Shown piece by piece: positions 1-10,301 of a stretch of DNA of 64,000 nt (positions are counted from its first letter, which is position 1; each line of letters opens with the position of its first letter). A model generated the notes under the pieces. It was not told the DNA's origin. It ran no database searches and saw nothing but the letters and a program-made list of their open reading frames with translations. Source of the DNA: Planctomycetaceae bacterium (GTDB taxonomy: Bacteria; Planctomycetota; Planctomycetia; Pirellulales; Thermoguttaceae); NCBI GenBank assembly GCA_021372005.1, contig JAJFVC010000060.1, positions 62,001-126,000 on the forward strand. Reading direction: 5' to 3'. The translations under genes were made by a program, and so were the position numbers.

Positions 1-849
1 TTCCAAACTGGCCGTCTCGCATTCGACGGACTCGATCGACACGTCGGCCCGGAGTCGGGCCAACTCCGCGTCGCCGCCACGCACCAGGGCCTGCCATTGC
101 CGCGACTGACGACGCTCCGAAAGCACCGCGTCGCCCAGCTCGGGCACGACCGCCGCCTGGTCTCGGAACGTGACGGTCCAGCGCCGCACCTGACGTTTCA
201 GCTCCTCGAGCGGTTCGACCAGCAGCAGCCGGCCGTGACGCAAAATGGCCACGATGTCGGCCACCCGCTCCACCTCGCCGATCTGATGGCTCGACAGAAA
301 CACGGTCTGTCCCTGCGCCGCCCGATCGACCATGCTGTCCAAAAACTCGCGACGCACCATCGCGTCCAGGCCCGAGGTGGGCTCGTCCAAGAGGAGCAAC
401 TCCGGACGGTTGGCCAACGCCAGCGACAACGCCACCTTGGCCGTCATCCCCTTCGACAGCGTTTTTAGTTTCTTTTGGGGTGGAAGGCCGAATTGGCTGG
501 CTAGATTTCTGTATTCCGCCAAAAAGCCCGGGCCGTAAAATCCCGCGGTGAACCAGCCGATCTCCTCGACCGTCATCCACTGGTAGAGCGTCGGCCGCTC
601 GGGCACGTAGCCGACCCGCTGACGAATCTGCAATCCCTGCCGACCGCTGTCGAGCCCCAACACCTCCGCGCGACCCGAGTTGGCCTCGGCCAGCCCGAGC
701 ATGATGCGAATGGCCGTGGTCTTGCCCGCCCCGTTTTCGCCCAGCAAGGCAAACACCACGCCCGGCGGCACATCCACCGAAACCCGGTCGAGCGCCGTTT
801 CATGTCCAAAACGCTTGGTAAGCTGATCCAGTTGGATGACTGAGGTCAT
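1..849 (-). CDS. ABC transporter ATP-binding protein (partial, C-terminus beyond window)
   Basis: ATPase subunit of an ABC transporter, expected to hydrolyse ATP at the inner face of the membrane to drive a partner permease. About 283 residues are visible with no stop before the window edge. Motifs in order are Walker A GENGAGKTT (residues 37-45), signature LSKGM (131-135), Walker B LLLLDE (151-156) and the switch histidine in the SSHQIGEVE segment. The region after Walker B resembles the C-terminal extension of export or antibiotic-type ATPases (CcmA/YtrB-like). It starts 48 bases downstream of the GntR gene on the same strand, so the two probably form one operon under the repressor; a permease would be expected beyond the left edge. 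The substrate cannot be told from the sequence. Confidence 0.93.
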   Translation of the reverse strand, partial: MTSVIQLDQLTKRFGHETALDRVSVDVPPGVVFALLGENGAGKTTAIRIMLGLAEANSGRAEVLGLDSGRQGLQIRQRVGYVPERPTLYQWMTVEEIGWFTAGFYGPGFLAEYRNLASQFGLPPQKKLKTLSKGMTAKVALSLALANRPELLLLDEPTSGLDAMVRREFLDSMVDRAAQGQTVFLSSHQIGEVERVADIVAILRHGRLLLVEPLEELKRQVRRWTVTFRDQAAVVPELGDAVLSERRQSRQWQALVRGGDAELARLRADVSIESVECETASLE

Positions 850-897
850 GATAAGGTCCTGTTGATAGCCCGTGACAAATGCACAACCGCCAACCGA

Positions 898-1299
898 TTA
901 TTCTCCCGCCGACCGATCTTGGCCTTCCCCTCGAAAAAACTCCTCCTCGACCAACTGCCGAAGCTCTTGGGCGTCGAGCCGGCTGTGCCGAGCCTCCTCG
1001 AACACCTGGGCAAGCCGCTGGCGAATCAATTCCAAGCGTCGCTGACGGCATCGCGTGGCAGCCCCTTCGGCCACAATCAGACCCGTGCCGCGAACCGACG
1101 CCAACACGCCGTCGTCCTGCAACTGGCGATAAGCCCGGGCCACGGTGTTCGGATTGATGGTCAACTCCCGAGCCAGCTCGCGGACCGAGGGAATCATCTC
1201 GCCTTCCCGAAGCAGACGCCCGGCCACGGCAAACACAATCTGACGGACCACCTGCTCGTAAATGGCCAGTTCGTTGCTGAAATCAATCCGGAAAAACAT
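898..1299 (-). CDS. GntR-family transcriptional regulator, YtrA-like
   Basis: A short (133 aa) one-domain GntR repressor. The N-terminal winged helix (about residues 10-75) contains the family core IPSVRELARELTINPNTVAR followed by the wing GTGLIV. The C-terminal part is only a short helical dimerisation tail, as in the YtrA subfamily, which usually represses its own ABC-transporter operon. The gene immediately downstream is an ABC ATPase, and a perfect inverted repeat overlaps the core promoter upstream, so autoregulation is likely. The ligand or stress that releases it is unknown; in characterised YtrA systems cell-envelope antibiotics induce the operon, but that is family knowledge, not visible here. 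Confidence 0.92.
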   Translation of the reverse strand: MFFRIDFSNELAIYEQVVRQIVFAVAGRLLREGEMIPSVRELARELTINPNTVARAYRQLQDDGVLASVRGTGLIVAEGAATRCRQRRLELIRQRLAQVFEEARHSRLDAQELRQLVEEEFFRGEGQDRSAGE

Positions 1300-1306
1300 A
1301 CGGCAC

Positions 1307-1328
1307 CTGTACTAGGGTTATAGTACAG
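1307..1328. promoter_or_regulatory. Operator: perfect inverted repeat for the GntR repressor
   Basis: CTGTACTA (1307-1314) and TAGTACAG (1321-1328) are perfect 8-base inverted arms around the 6-base spacer GGGTTA. The site covers the end of the -10 box and the expected transcription start. Its GTACTA/TAGTAC core is of the kind bound by YtrA-type GntR proteins, so binding would block transcription initiation. Binding itself is inferred. Confidence 0.7.
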
Positions 1329-1354
1329 TATACGGATGGCTTCAAAAATGTCAA
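1327..1354 (-). promoter_or_regulatory. Promoter of the GntR-ABC operon
   Basis: Read on the minus strand, a perfect -35 TTGACA (1349-1354) is followed after 16 bases by -10 TATACT (1327-1332). The first codon of the GntR gene lies 28 bases beyond the -10 box. The downstream edge of the -10 box overlaps the operator. Confidence 0.75.
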
Positions 1355-1389
1355 GCTCAAGAAAAAAATATGGTCAAAAGGCGAAAAAA

Positions 1390-1425
1390 TCCCCTCTCCC
1401 GCCGGGAGAGGGAAGGGTGAGGGCG
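1390..1425. repeat. Dispersed hairpin repeat, family A (copy 1)
   Basis: CCCTCTCCC (1392-1400) and GGGAGAGGG (1404-1412) form a perfect 9-bp stem with loop GCC, followed by AAGGGTGAGGGC. Near-identical copies lie at 17617-17651 and 45601-45638. The repeat lies upstream of murD and reads through in frame as a spurious N-terminal extension, which helps to place the true murD start. Confidence 0.85.
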
Positions 1426-1485
1426 GAAGCGAAGAAGAACTCCACCCCCTTCCCGGCCGACCCGCTCTCCGCTTTACTACCGAAG

Positions 1486-2811
1486 ATGAACTATCGCGGG
1501 CTGCGAACGACGATTTGGGGACTTGGTCATTTTGGCGGCGGGCTGGCGGCGGCTCGATGGCTCGCTCACGAGGGCGCTCAAGTCACCGTGACCGATCAGG
1601 CCGGGCCCGATGTGCTGGCCGATTCGCTTGCACAATTGGCCGACGTGCCGATCGCGGCCTATCACTTGGGCGGCCATCGCGCGGAAGATTTTTTAGAGGC
1701 GGACCTGATCGTCGTCAACCCGGCGGTGCATCCGACCAGCCCATGGTTGCACCAGGCGCGATCGGGCCGCGCTCGATTCGTCACGGAGTTGGAACTGTTC
1801 ATCGAAAACTGCCGCGCCCCGATCGTCGGCGTCACCGGCAGCAACGGCAAATCCACCACGGCGGCCATGACGGCGTCGATTCTCGAATCGGCGGGCCGTC
1901 GCGTTTTTCTGGGCGGCAATCTCGGCGGCAGCCTGCTCGACCGATTGTCCACGATCGGCCCCGACGATTGGGTCGTGCTGGAAATCAGCAGCTTTCAGCT
2001 TTGGCATTTCTCGCCGACCGTGCGAATGCCGCACGTCGCGGTCGTCACCGGCTGCACACCAAACCATTTGGACTGGCATCCGAGCCTGTCCGACTACGTC
2101 GCCGCCAAGCAGCGAATGTTTTTGGAGCAGACGCGACAAGATTTCGCCGTTCTGAACCCATACGACGCAGCGACGGCCGGTTGGACGCCGATCGTTCGCG
2201 GTGAATGGGTCGCCGTGCCCGAGTTGGACCCATTGCCGACGCTCCAAGTGCCGGGCCTGCACAATCGGATCAACGCGGCCTGCGCGGCGGCGGCGGCTCG
2301 GGCGGCCGGTTGCAAGCCATCGGACATTCGCCAAGGCTTGGAGCGTTTTCGTGGTTTACCGCAGCGTCTGCAATGGTTTGCCACGGTGGACGGGCGGCGT
2401 TTTTACAACGATTCGACCGCCACCACGCCCGAGTCGACCCTCGCCGCGTTGCGATCGCTCGACGGCCCAATTTGGCTCGTCGCGGGCGGCAAAAACAAGG
2501 GTTTTTGTTTTCGTCCGCTGGCCGAAGAAATCGTCGCCCGAGCCCGAGGCGCGGCGCTGTTTGGATCGGTGCGCGACGAACTTTTCCAACTTCTCCAAGA
2601 TCTCGCGCCTACGTTTCCCGTCGCCGCAATGGAGACGATGGCCGAGGCGACCCGCTGGTGTTGGTCCCGCTCGATGCCGAACGACGCGATCGTTCTTTCG
2701 CCGGCCTGCGCAAGCACAGATCAGTTTCGCAACTTCCAACAACGCGGCCGGCAGTTTGAACTCCTGGTCCACAATACGTTGAACGGCCCCCATGGCAACG
2801 CTCCCTCTTGA
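1486..2811 (+). CDS. murD: UDP-N-acetylmuramoylalanine--D-glutamate ligase
   Basis: Cytoplasmic Mur ligase that adds D-glutamate to UDP-MurNAc-L-Ala in peptidoglycan synthesis, using ATP. The 441-aa product begins with a Rossmann-like N domain (IWGLGHFGGGLAAA), then the ATP-binding loop GVTGSNGKSTT, the Mur ligase central domain, and a C domain with the NDSTATTPEST and VAGGKNKG segments typical of MurD. The frame is open upstream to 1336, but that stretch includes a dispersed hairpin repeat and gives a low-complexity extension, so ATG 1486, where family similarity begins, is preferred. No strong ribosome binding site is visible. The gene is alone here rather than in a dcw cluster. A walled planctomycete is consistent with it. 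Confidence 0.93.
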   Translation: MNYRGLRTTIWGLGHFGGGLAAARWLAHEGAQVTVTDQAGPDVLADSLAQLADVPIAAYHLGGHRAEDFLEADLIVVNPAVHPTSPWLHQARSGRARFVTELELFIENCRAPIVGVTGSNGKSTTAAMTASILESAGRRVFLGGNLGGSLLDRLSTIGPDDWVVLEISSFQLWHFSPTVRMPHVAVVTGCTPNHLDWHPSLSDYVAAKQRMFLEQTRQDFAVLNPYDAATAGWTPIVRGEWVAVPELDPLPTLQVPGLHNRINAACAAAAARAAGCKPSDIRQGLERFRGLPQRLQWFATVDGRRFYNDSTATTPESTLAALRSLDGPIWLVAGGKNKGFCFRPLAEEIVARARGAALFGSVRDELFQLLQDLAPTFPVAAMETMAEATRWCWSRSMPNDAIVLSPACASTDQFRNFQQRGRQFELLVHNTLNGPHGNAPS

Positions 2812-2943
2812 CAGAATGCCGGGCTCTGCGATAGAAGAGTGGTTATGACCTCGAGGTCAACGACGGTTTGAGTCTCCTCGTCGGGGGCTGATTCGGCGCT
2901 GGGAGTCGTTGCCTCGGGGTTTTTTTCGCGCGATGCAGTGTGA

Positions 2944-2960
2944 TATAATTGCGTCGGAGG
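2944..2960 (+). promoter_or_regulatory. -10 box and ribosome binding site of the cupin gene
   Basis: A perfect TATAAT (2944-2949) is followed by GGAGG (2956-2960) nine bases before ATG 2970. No convincing -35 box is seen in the T-rich stretch upstream. The predicted start of transcription would fall at or just before the ribosome binding site, giving a very short leader. Confidence 0.5.
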
Positions 2961-2969
2961 CCATGTCCC

Positions 2970-3356
2970 ATGAAGATTCTTCCTTGTCAGCGCGTCGAAA
3001 CCGCGCCGGTCGATTCGTCGGATGCCGTCGGATGCCGGATGTGCTGTTTGATCGGTCCGAACGACGCCGCGCCGAGTTTCTCGATGCGGCTTTTTGAGAT
3101 CGCGCCCGGCGGCCACACGCCGAAACATTCGCACGCGCACGAACACGAGGCGTTTATCTTGGAAGGCGAAGCCGCGGTGTTTGGCGGCGACCGCGAACAA
3201 CCGGTGCAACAAGGCGCGGCTGTTTTCATTCCGCCCAACGAGTTGCACCAGTTTCGCAACACGGGCACGGGCACGCTGAAGTTTCTGTGTCTGATTCCGC
3301 ATCCGCTGCGAGGCGTCCGCGACGTGTGCGTCGCCGCCTGCGGTTGCGACGGGTGA
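2970..3356 (+). CDS. Cupin-domain protein
   Basis: A 128-aa single-domain cupin. The two conserved cupin motifs are visible: HTPKHSHAHEHEAFILEGE with the metal-ligand pattern HxH...E, then the second motif ending PPNELHQFRNTG with a further histidine. This is the small-barrel type that binds a divalent metal. A cysteine-containing N-terminal stretch and a C-terminal CxxxCxC tail (residues near the end) are unusual additions and may bind metal as well. ATG 2970 is chosen because GGAGG sits nine bases upstream; a TTG at 2949 is also in frame but lies on the -10 box. The substrate is unknown. The gene stands alone between murD and ligA. Confidence 0.85.
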   Translation: MKILPCQRVETAPVDSSDAVGCRMCCLIGPNDAAPSFSMRLFEIAPGGHTPKHSHAHEHEAFILEGEAAVFGGDREQPVQQGAAVFIPPNELHQFRNTGTGTLKFLCLIPHPLRGVRDVCVAACGCDG

Positions 3357-3364
3357 AGAAAGAA

Positions 3365-5531
<2,167 letters not shown>

Positions 5532-5532
5532 C

Positions 5533-6591
5533 ATGAATCCCAAAACGCCCGAACCCTACGACGCCCTGCTGCTGGTCTCGTTCGGCGGACCCGAAGGCCC
5601 CGACGACGTGGCGCCGTTTTTGCAAAATGTCGTGCGCGACAAGAAAAACATCCCGCCCGAACGGTTGATCGAGGTGGCGCGCCATTACGAACGGTTCGAC
5701 GGCGTCAGTCCGCTGAACGCGCAGAATCGATCGCTGTTGACGTCGCTGGTCGCCGAGCTGAACGCGCACGGACCGCAATTGCCGGTCTACTGGGGCAATC
5801 GCCATTGGCATCCCCTGCTGACCGACGTCGTGCGTCAAATGGCCGACGACGGCGTCCGACGCGCGCTGGCACTGGTCACCTCGGCGTTCGGTTCTCCGTC
5901 CGGCTGCCGGCAATACCGCGAGGACCTCGAACGCGCCCGGCAGCAAGCGGGCCCCGACGCGCCGTCGATCGACAAGCTCCGACTCTTCTACAACCATCCG
6001 GGCTTCCTTGAAGCGACGGCCGATCGCGTGGCTGCGTCGCTCCGATCGCTCCCGCCGAAACAACGATCCGCCGCCCCGTTGGTGTTCACCGCCCATAGCA
6101 TCCCGACGTCCATGGCGGACCGCTGCCCCTATGAGCGGCAAGTTCGCCAATCGTGCCAACTCGCGGCCGAACAAGCGGCCAAGATCTTGAACGATCGGCC
6201 GGCGCTTTCCTGGCGACTGGCGTTTCAAAGCCGCAGCGGGCCGCCGTCGCAAACGTGGCTTGGGCCGGAGCTGAGCAACACGCTGCGACACGTGTGCGAG
6301 GTGGAACATGCCGAAGACGTCGTCGTCGCGCCGATCGGTTTTTTGGCCGAAAACATGGAGGTCGTCTACGATCTGGACGTCGAGGCCCAACAACAATGCG
6401 ACGCGCTGGGCCTGAACATGACGCGCGCGGCCGTGGTGGGCAATCATCCGCGATTTGTACGGATGATTCGCGAGTTGATCGTCGAGCGACTTGACCCAAC
6501 CTCACCGCGATCCGCCCTGGGGCCCGACGGCCCCTGGCCCGACGATTGTCCTTCGGATTGCTGCCCAACCATGGCAACCTCAACACCATGA
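5533..6591 (+). CDS. hemH: Ferrochelatase
   Basis: Inserts Fe(II) into protoporphyrin IX (or coproporphyrin III, depending on the lineage) in the last steps of haem synthesis. The 352-aa protein opens with the family start YDALLLVSFGGPEGPDDV, carries YWGNRHWHP (metal-site region), the VFTAHSIP motif with the catalytic histidine, SRSGPPSQTWLGP, and a C-terminal IGFLAENMEVVYDLD segment with the conserved glutamates. It begins one base after the ligA stop and overlaps the next gene by four bases (ATGA). The last 35 residues are proline-rich and look like a non-conserved tail. Confidence 0.95.
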   Translation: MNPKTPEPYDALLLVSFGGPEGPDDVAPFLQNVVRDKKNIPPERLIEVARHYERFDGVSPLNAQNRSLLTSLVAELNAHGPQLPVYWGNRHWHPLLTDVVRQMADDGVRRALALVTSAFGSPSGCRQYREDLERARQQAGPDAPSIDKLRLFYNHPGFLEATADRVAASLRSLPPKQRSAAPLVFTAHSIPTSMADRCPYERQVRQSCQLAAEQAAKILNDRPALSWRLAFQSRSGPPSQTWLGPELSNTLRHVCEVEHAEDVVVAPIGFLAENMEVVYDLDVEAQQQCDALGLNMTRAAVVGNHPRFVRMIRELIVERLDPTSPRSALGPDGPWPDDCPSDCCPTMATSTP

Positions 6592-7553
6592 ACTATCGCC
6601 CCCTCGGCTCGACGAACCTTGTCGTCTCGGAAATCGCGATGGGCTGTTGGCCGATCGCCGGCATGAGCAGCCCCAACGTCCACGACGACGAAAGCATCGC
6701 TGCCATCGAGGCGTGTTTCGACTTGGGCGTCAACCATCTCGACACAGCCTATATGTATGGCCACAACGGCGAAAGCGAACGGCTCATCGCCCGGGCCGTC
6801 GGACGCCGACGCGATCAGATGGTCATCGCCACCAAATGCGGACTGCATTGCGGACCCGCCAGCTATCAAATCCACGACGCCCGGCCCGACACCTTGCGCA
6901 GAGAATGCGAGGAAAGTCTGCGCCGCTTGAAGACCGATCGGGTCGAATTGCTCTACCTGCACGCGCCCGATCCGAACGTTCCGGTGGCCGAGTCGGCCGG
7001 CGCGTTGCGGCGGCTGCTCGAAGAAGGCAAAACGTTGGCCGTCGGCGCGTCGAACGTGAATCTCGCGCAGCTTGAGGAATTTTCGCGGGAATGCCCGCTG
7101 ACCGCCTACCAGCCCGCGTACAACATGCTGATGCGGCAAATCGAGCAGGACACGCTTCCTTGGTGCCGCGAGCACGACGTGGCCGTGCTGGTCTACTGGC
7201 CGCTGATGAAAGGACTGCTGGCCGGAAAAATCCGCCGCGACCAAGTCTTTGGCCCCGACGACAGCCGGCACAAGTATCCCATGTTTCAAGGCGAAGAACG
7301 CCGCAAGAATCACGACCTGGTCGACCGCTTGCAGTCGCTTGCCCAATCGGCGGGCCATACGGTGACGCAATTGGTGTTAAACTGGACCATCCATCAGTCA
7401 GGCATCACCGCCGCGTTGTGCGGTGCAAAGCGACCCGAGCAAATCCGCGAATCCGCCGGCGCAAGCGGCTGGTCGCTCGATTCCGAACAACTCGCACAGA
7501 TTGCCGAATCGCTCCAACAGCGCGGCGAGCCCGACGTGCAACTGCCCGTCTAA
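6588..7553 (+). CDS. Aldo/keto reductase
   Basis: NAD(P)H-dependent oxidoreductase with a TIM-barrel fold, 321 aa. The start ATG 6588 overlaps the hemH stop as ATGA, indicating translational coupling. The catalytic tetrad is visible: Asp and Tyr in NHLDTAYMYG, Lys in VIATKCG, and His in ELLYLHAPD. The C-terminal cofactor segment is present (around CGAKRPEQI). The overall pattern is that of the ion-channel/tas-like AKR family that acts on small carbonyls; the physiological substrate cannot be named. A link to haem synthesis is suggested only by the coupled gene order. Confidence 0.92.
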   Translation: MNYRPLGSTNLVVSEIAMGCWPIAGMSSPNVHDDESIAAIEACFDLGVNHLDTAYMYGHNGESERLIARAVGRRRDQMVIATKCGLHCGPASYQIHDARPDTLRRECEESLRRLKTDRVELLYLHAPDPNVPVAESAGALRRLLEEGKTLAVGASNVNLAQLEEFSRECPLTAYQPAYNMLMRQIEQDTLPWCREHDVAVLVYWPLMKGLLAGKIRRDQVFGPDDSRHKYPMFQGEERRKNHDLVDRLQSLAQSAGHTVTQLVLNWTIHQSGITAALCGAKRPEQIRESAGASGWSLDSEQLAQIAESLQQRGEPDVQLPV

Positions 7554-7574
7554 ATAGGTTCGGTTGCCGAAAAG

Positions 7575-7665
7575 GTTGGGTGCCATGCCCACGCTTGCCG
7601 TGGGCATGAGGAAACCGCGAGAAAACCGCATCATGCCCACGACAAGCGTGGGCATGGCGCCCAAC
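7575..7665. repeat. 91-bp near-perfect hairpin
   Basis: Two 35-base arms (7575-7609 and 7631-7665) are inverted copies of each other with only two mismatches, separated by 21 bases. Each arm itself holds the smaller palindrome ATGCCCACG...CGTGGGCAT. It follows the aldo/keto reductase stop by 21 bases, and there is no T run, so it is more like a mobile palindromic repeat than a classical terminator, though it could end transcription or protect mRNA 3' ends. The rest of 7554-7892 shows no gene. Confidence 0.85.
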
Positions 7666-7892
7666 ACGCTACCGTGAGAGTGAAACCGCACACTAGTTTC
7701 CTTCTCTCTCGGACCGATCTTTTCACGTTCGGTTGCCGTTCAACTTTACCAACTTTGCGCAGCCGTTTTTTGCGTTGAACTCTCGGCGTCCTTCTTGGAT
7801 TTCGCCGTCTTTTTTTCTTGCCAGCGCGCAACGACGGTGTATGTTTTTTTCACACAGATGAAATGTGAGTTTGGAGGAAGAGGGAAAGCGAT

Positions 7893-8429
7893 ATGCCCAA
7901 GTCGGCGACCACATTGCTGGGATTAGCGTTGGTCGCTTTGTCGATCGTGTTCAACACGGTCCGGTATCCCGCGGTATGGGACATGGTTACGCCCGAGAGG
8001 TTCGGCGAAACACCGCCACGGACGTCCCCCAAAAAACCAGAGTCGCCGGCAGACAGGAAGTCGGAGCCGGGGACAAAAGCTCCCGCCACCGCGGTCCAAC
8101 CGATCAAAGTCCAACCGACCAGGGCAATCGGAAAGGTTGACGTGGGACAGGCCGCCGGTCTGTCGTCCGACCAAGGACAAGTTGTCGAGGGGTCCCCGAC
8201 TCCAGGATCCGTCGGCAACGCATCCCACGATGTCGACCGTTCGGGCCTCGACCGAAAACCGTTGGTGCCGATCACGCCGATGGTTTCAGCGACCGATTCC
8301 GCCACCGGACCGGTCGTGCGGCGGTTGCCGCCGGTCGAGTCGACCCCCGCGACCATCAGCGCCGTCGGCCGCGACACGACGGCGCTGAGCGATCCGACGC
8401 CGTTGTATCCCAGCACGGGCCTGCAATAG
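7893..8429 (+). CDS. Membrane-anchored protein of unknown function
   Basis: A 178-aa protein that I do not recognise. Residues 5-24 (ATTLLGLALVALSIVFNTVR) are a single N-terminal hydrophobic helix, probably an uncleaved anchor. The rest is low-complexity and rich in Pro, Thr, Ser, Lys and Val, and looks disordered and located outside the membrane. GAGG and AGGG stretches lie 10-20 bases upstream of ATG 7893. The gene converges on the PH-domain gene, with nine bases between the stop codons. Codon use resembles neighbouring genes, which supports it as real, but no domain can be named. Confidence 0.6.
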   Translation: MPKSATTLLGLALVALSIVFNTVRYPAVWDMVTPERFGETPPRTSPKKPESPADRKSEPGTKAPATAVQPIKVQPTRAIGKVDVGQAAGLSSDQGQVVEGSPTPGSVGNASHDVDRSGLDRKPLVPITPMVSATDSATGPVVRRLPPVESTPATISAVGRDTTALSDPTPLYPSTGLQ

Positions 8430-8438
8430 CCGGCGACC

Positions 8439-8948
8439 TTACGCGGCGCTCGACGCCTGACGTTCGACCACGGCTCGAACGCTTTGATGGGCGGTATGCG
8501 CCGTCAGACACACCTGCCGAAACGTTTCGGGCCGAGGCACGCCCGCCAAACGCAACACCTCGTGCTCGTGGTGCAGAAAAACCAGGTCGCCGGCGTGCAG
8601 CCACGCCTGGCCCGGCAGCACGTCGACCTTGATCGCGTCGAAATCGTCGAGACTGATCCAAGGCCCGTCCACCGCCGACAAACCCTTCCGCACGATGATC
8701 CGCCGATTGGTCAACGCATAGCGACGACACACGAACGGCATCAGTTGCCAGCAAAACACGACCAGACTCAACGGAATCGTCGCCAGGGCGAGCAAATTGC
8801 CGACCGTAAAAATGCCGAATCCGAGACGCAGCCCGGACAGTTGCCCAACAAACCGGCCCGCCCGAAGCGCGCCGATCGTCGGCCAAACCACTTTACAAGA
8901 AACTTCCAAAAGTTCCGAAGGCGAGACGCCGGCAATAGGTTGAGACAT
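8439..8948 (-). CDS. PH-domain membrane protein (bacterial PH, YdbS-like)
   Basis: A 169-aa protein with a pair of hydrophobic segments (about residues 42-72, LGFGIFTVGNLLALATIPLS onward) followed by a bacterial pleckstrin-homology domain. The family hallmark is YALTNRRIIVRKG, then SLDDFDAIKVDV and a long C-terminal strand set. Such domains (formerly DUF304/bPH2) occur on small membrane proteins of unknown role. The gene stands alone, and a CTAGGGG-type repeat lies upstream of its start (about 8951-8982). Confidence 0.82.
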   Translation of the reverse strand: MSQPIAGVSPSELLEVSCKVVWPTIGALRAGRFVGQLSGLRLGFGIFTVGNLLALATIPLSLVVFCWQLMPFVCRRYALTNRRIIVRKGLSAVDGPWISLDDFDAIKVDVLPGQAWLHAGDLVFLHHEHEVLRLAGVPRPETFRQVCLTAHTAHQSVRAVVERQASSAA

Positions 8949-8950
8949 GG

Positions 8951-8982
8951 AAAAGGGGCTAGGGGCTAGAGACTAGGGGCTC
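8951..8982. repeat. CTAGGGG-type short repeat
   Basis: The stretch contains three successive near-copies of GGGGCTAG between the PH-domain gene and the PfkB gene. A similar G-rich block (GGGATTGGGGATTAGGG) is found inside the ygiQ coding sequence at about 48600-48629. Confidence 0.5.
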
Positions 8983-8996
8983 GATAAAAAATATTT

Positions 8997-9947
8997 TTAT
9001 ACGTTCGCCAGTTTTGCGGTTTCCTCATAACTCCGAATGCCGGCCGTGGCGCCATATCCCGTGACGCAACACGCGCCCGTGGCGGCCGCCAAACGACCCG
9101 CCGCGGCCACGTCCAGCCCGCGAAGCAAACCGGTCAAAAGTCCGGCAAAAAAACAATCGCCCGCGCCGGTCGTATCCACCACGGGCCCCGGCGCTCGGAC
9201 GCAGTCGATCTCGATATACTGACCCGCCGCCGGACTCAACATCGCGCCCTTCGAGCCAAGCTTGACGCCCAGCACGCCCGGCGCGCCGCATGCACGATAC
9301 GCGTCGATCATCTTGCGAGGATCGTCGAAACCCGTCTGATGGACGCCCTCGCGGTAACTCGGCACATAAACGTCCACGTGCGGCAGGATGCGATCCAACG
9401 GCGTCATGCCGCCGCCGTCGCCCGCCGCGTCGATCGCCGTTTGGCAACCGGTCTTGCGGATGGCGGCCAGCACCTCGGGCAGGTCGTTCTCCAAGTTCGG
9501 CATCAGCGAGTAATAGCCGATCAACATCATCCGGCTTCGGGCGAACAAGTCCAAATGCCCAAGCAGCAACGACTTGTCCATCAACTTCGGCGCGCCGACG
9601 CAATGGGCGAAACTCCGCTCGCCGCTCGGGTCGATCAACACGGCCGTCGTGCTGGTCGCCCCGGTCGGATGCGTCAGCAGTCCGCAACAATCGACGCCCT
9701 CGCTTTCATACCGACGCCGAATCACCGGGGCCCAATCGTCGTTGCCCACGTAGCTGAACGCGGCCGGCCGCATCCCGAGCCGGGCCATCGTGACGCCCGC
9801 GTTCGACACGAGGCCGCCCGTGGTCACGTTGATCGGTTCCGCATGAAGCAGACGCCCGCCGCCAATAGGGTGTTCGAGGGGGACCGGACGAACCAGGATG
9901 TCGACCACGCACGAACCGCAAAGAACGCAATCCAAATCTTTCGCCAT
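8997..9947 (-). CDS. PfkB-family carbohydrate kinase
   Basis: ATP-dependent sugar or nucleoside kinase of the ribokinase fold, 316 aa. The two PfkB signatures are visible: a glycine-rich region near the N-terminus (VTTGGLVSNAGVTMARLG) and the C-terminal anion-hole motif DTTGAGDCFFAGLL, in which the last Asp is the catalytic base. ATG 9947 is preferred over an upstream in-frame start at 9983 because similarity begins at MAKDLDCVLCGSC; GGGA precedes it closely. It is divergent from the sugar isomerase at 10302, which suggests a shared carbohydrate theme, but the substrate is not determined. Confidence 0.92.
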   Translation of the reverse strand: MAKDLDCVLCGSCVVDILVRPVPLEHPIGGGRLLHAEPINVTTGGLVSNAGVTMARLGMRPAAFSYVGNDDWAPVIRRRYESEGVDCCGLLTHPTGATSTTAVLIDPSGERSFAHCVGAPKLMDKSLLLGHLDLFARSRMMLIGYYSLMPNLENDLPEVLAAIRKTGCQTAIDAAGDGGGMTPLDRILPHVDVYVPSYREGVHQTGFDDPRKMIDAYRACGAPGVLGVKLGSKGAMLSPAAGQYIEIDCVRAPGPVVDTTGAGDCFFAGLLTGLLRGLDVAAAGRLAAATGACCVTGYGATAGIRSYEETAKLANV

Positions 9948-10174
9948 GATTCCCGGACACTCCCGATCACGCCAGCGCAACAACCGCCCGGGATCTTGGA
10001 ACCCGTTGACGTCGGACGGTCAAGCCGGCGTCGGACCGATGCGCCTACCAAACAATCTAGTCGAATACCCGGCGCATGAAAACCCCCGCCCACAGGACCG
10101 CACGCCTCAACGACCACACGCAGCATCCGCCTTACGCCCCCCTAAAACCCCCCTCCGTTGGGCGACGTGGCATC

Positions 10175-10203
10175 TGGACGATCCCGCCCGCCCGTGCTAT
10201 GCT
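10175..10203 (+). promoter_or_regulatory. Extended -10 promoter of the sugar isomerase gene
   Basis: TGGACG (10175-10180) and TATGCT (10198-10203) are 17 bases apart, and TG at 10195-10196 gives an extended -10. The leader to ATG 10302 is about 90 bases. Nothing else is recognised in 9948-10301. Confidence 0.5.
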
Positions 10204-10301
10204 GACCTTCTCCTTTCCCCTGTTGGGCGAAAGTCTTCAAGACACACGCATCCTTCGGCGACCTGTCCGCCGATCGCCTCGGAACCCCTTGAGGAGAAGC
10301 C

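Noticed and set aside
1336-1485. N-terminal extension of murD
   Set aside because: It contains the family A hairpin repeat and low-complexity residues; similarity starts at 1486.
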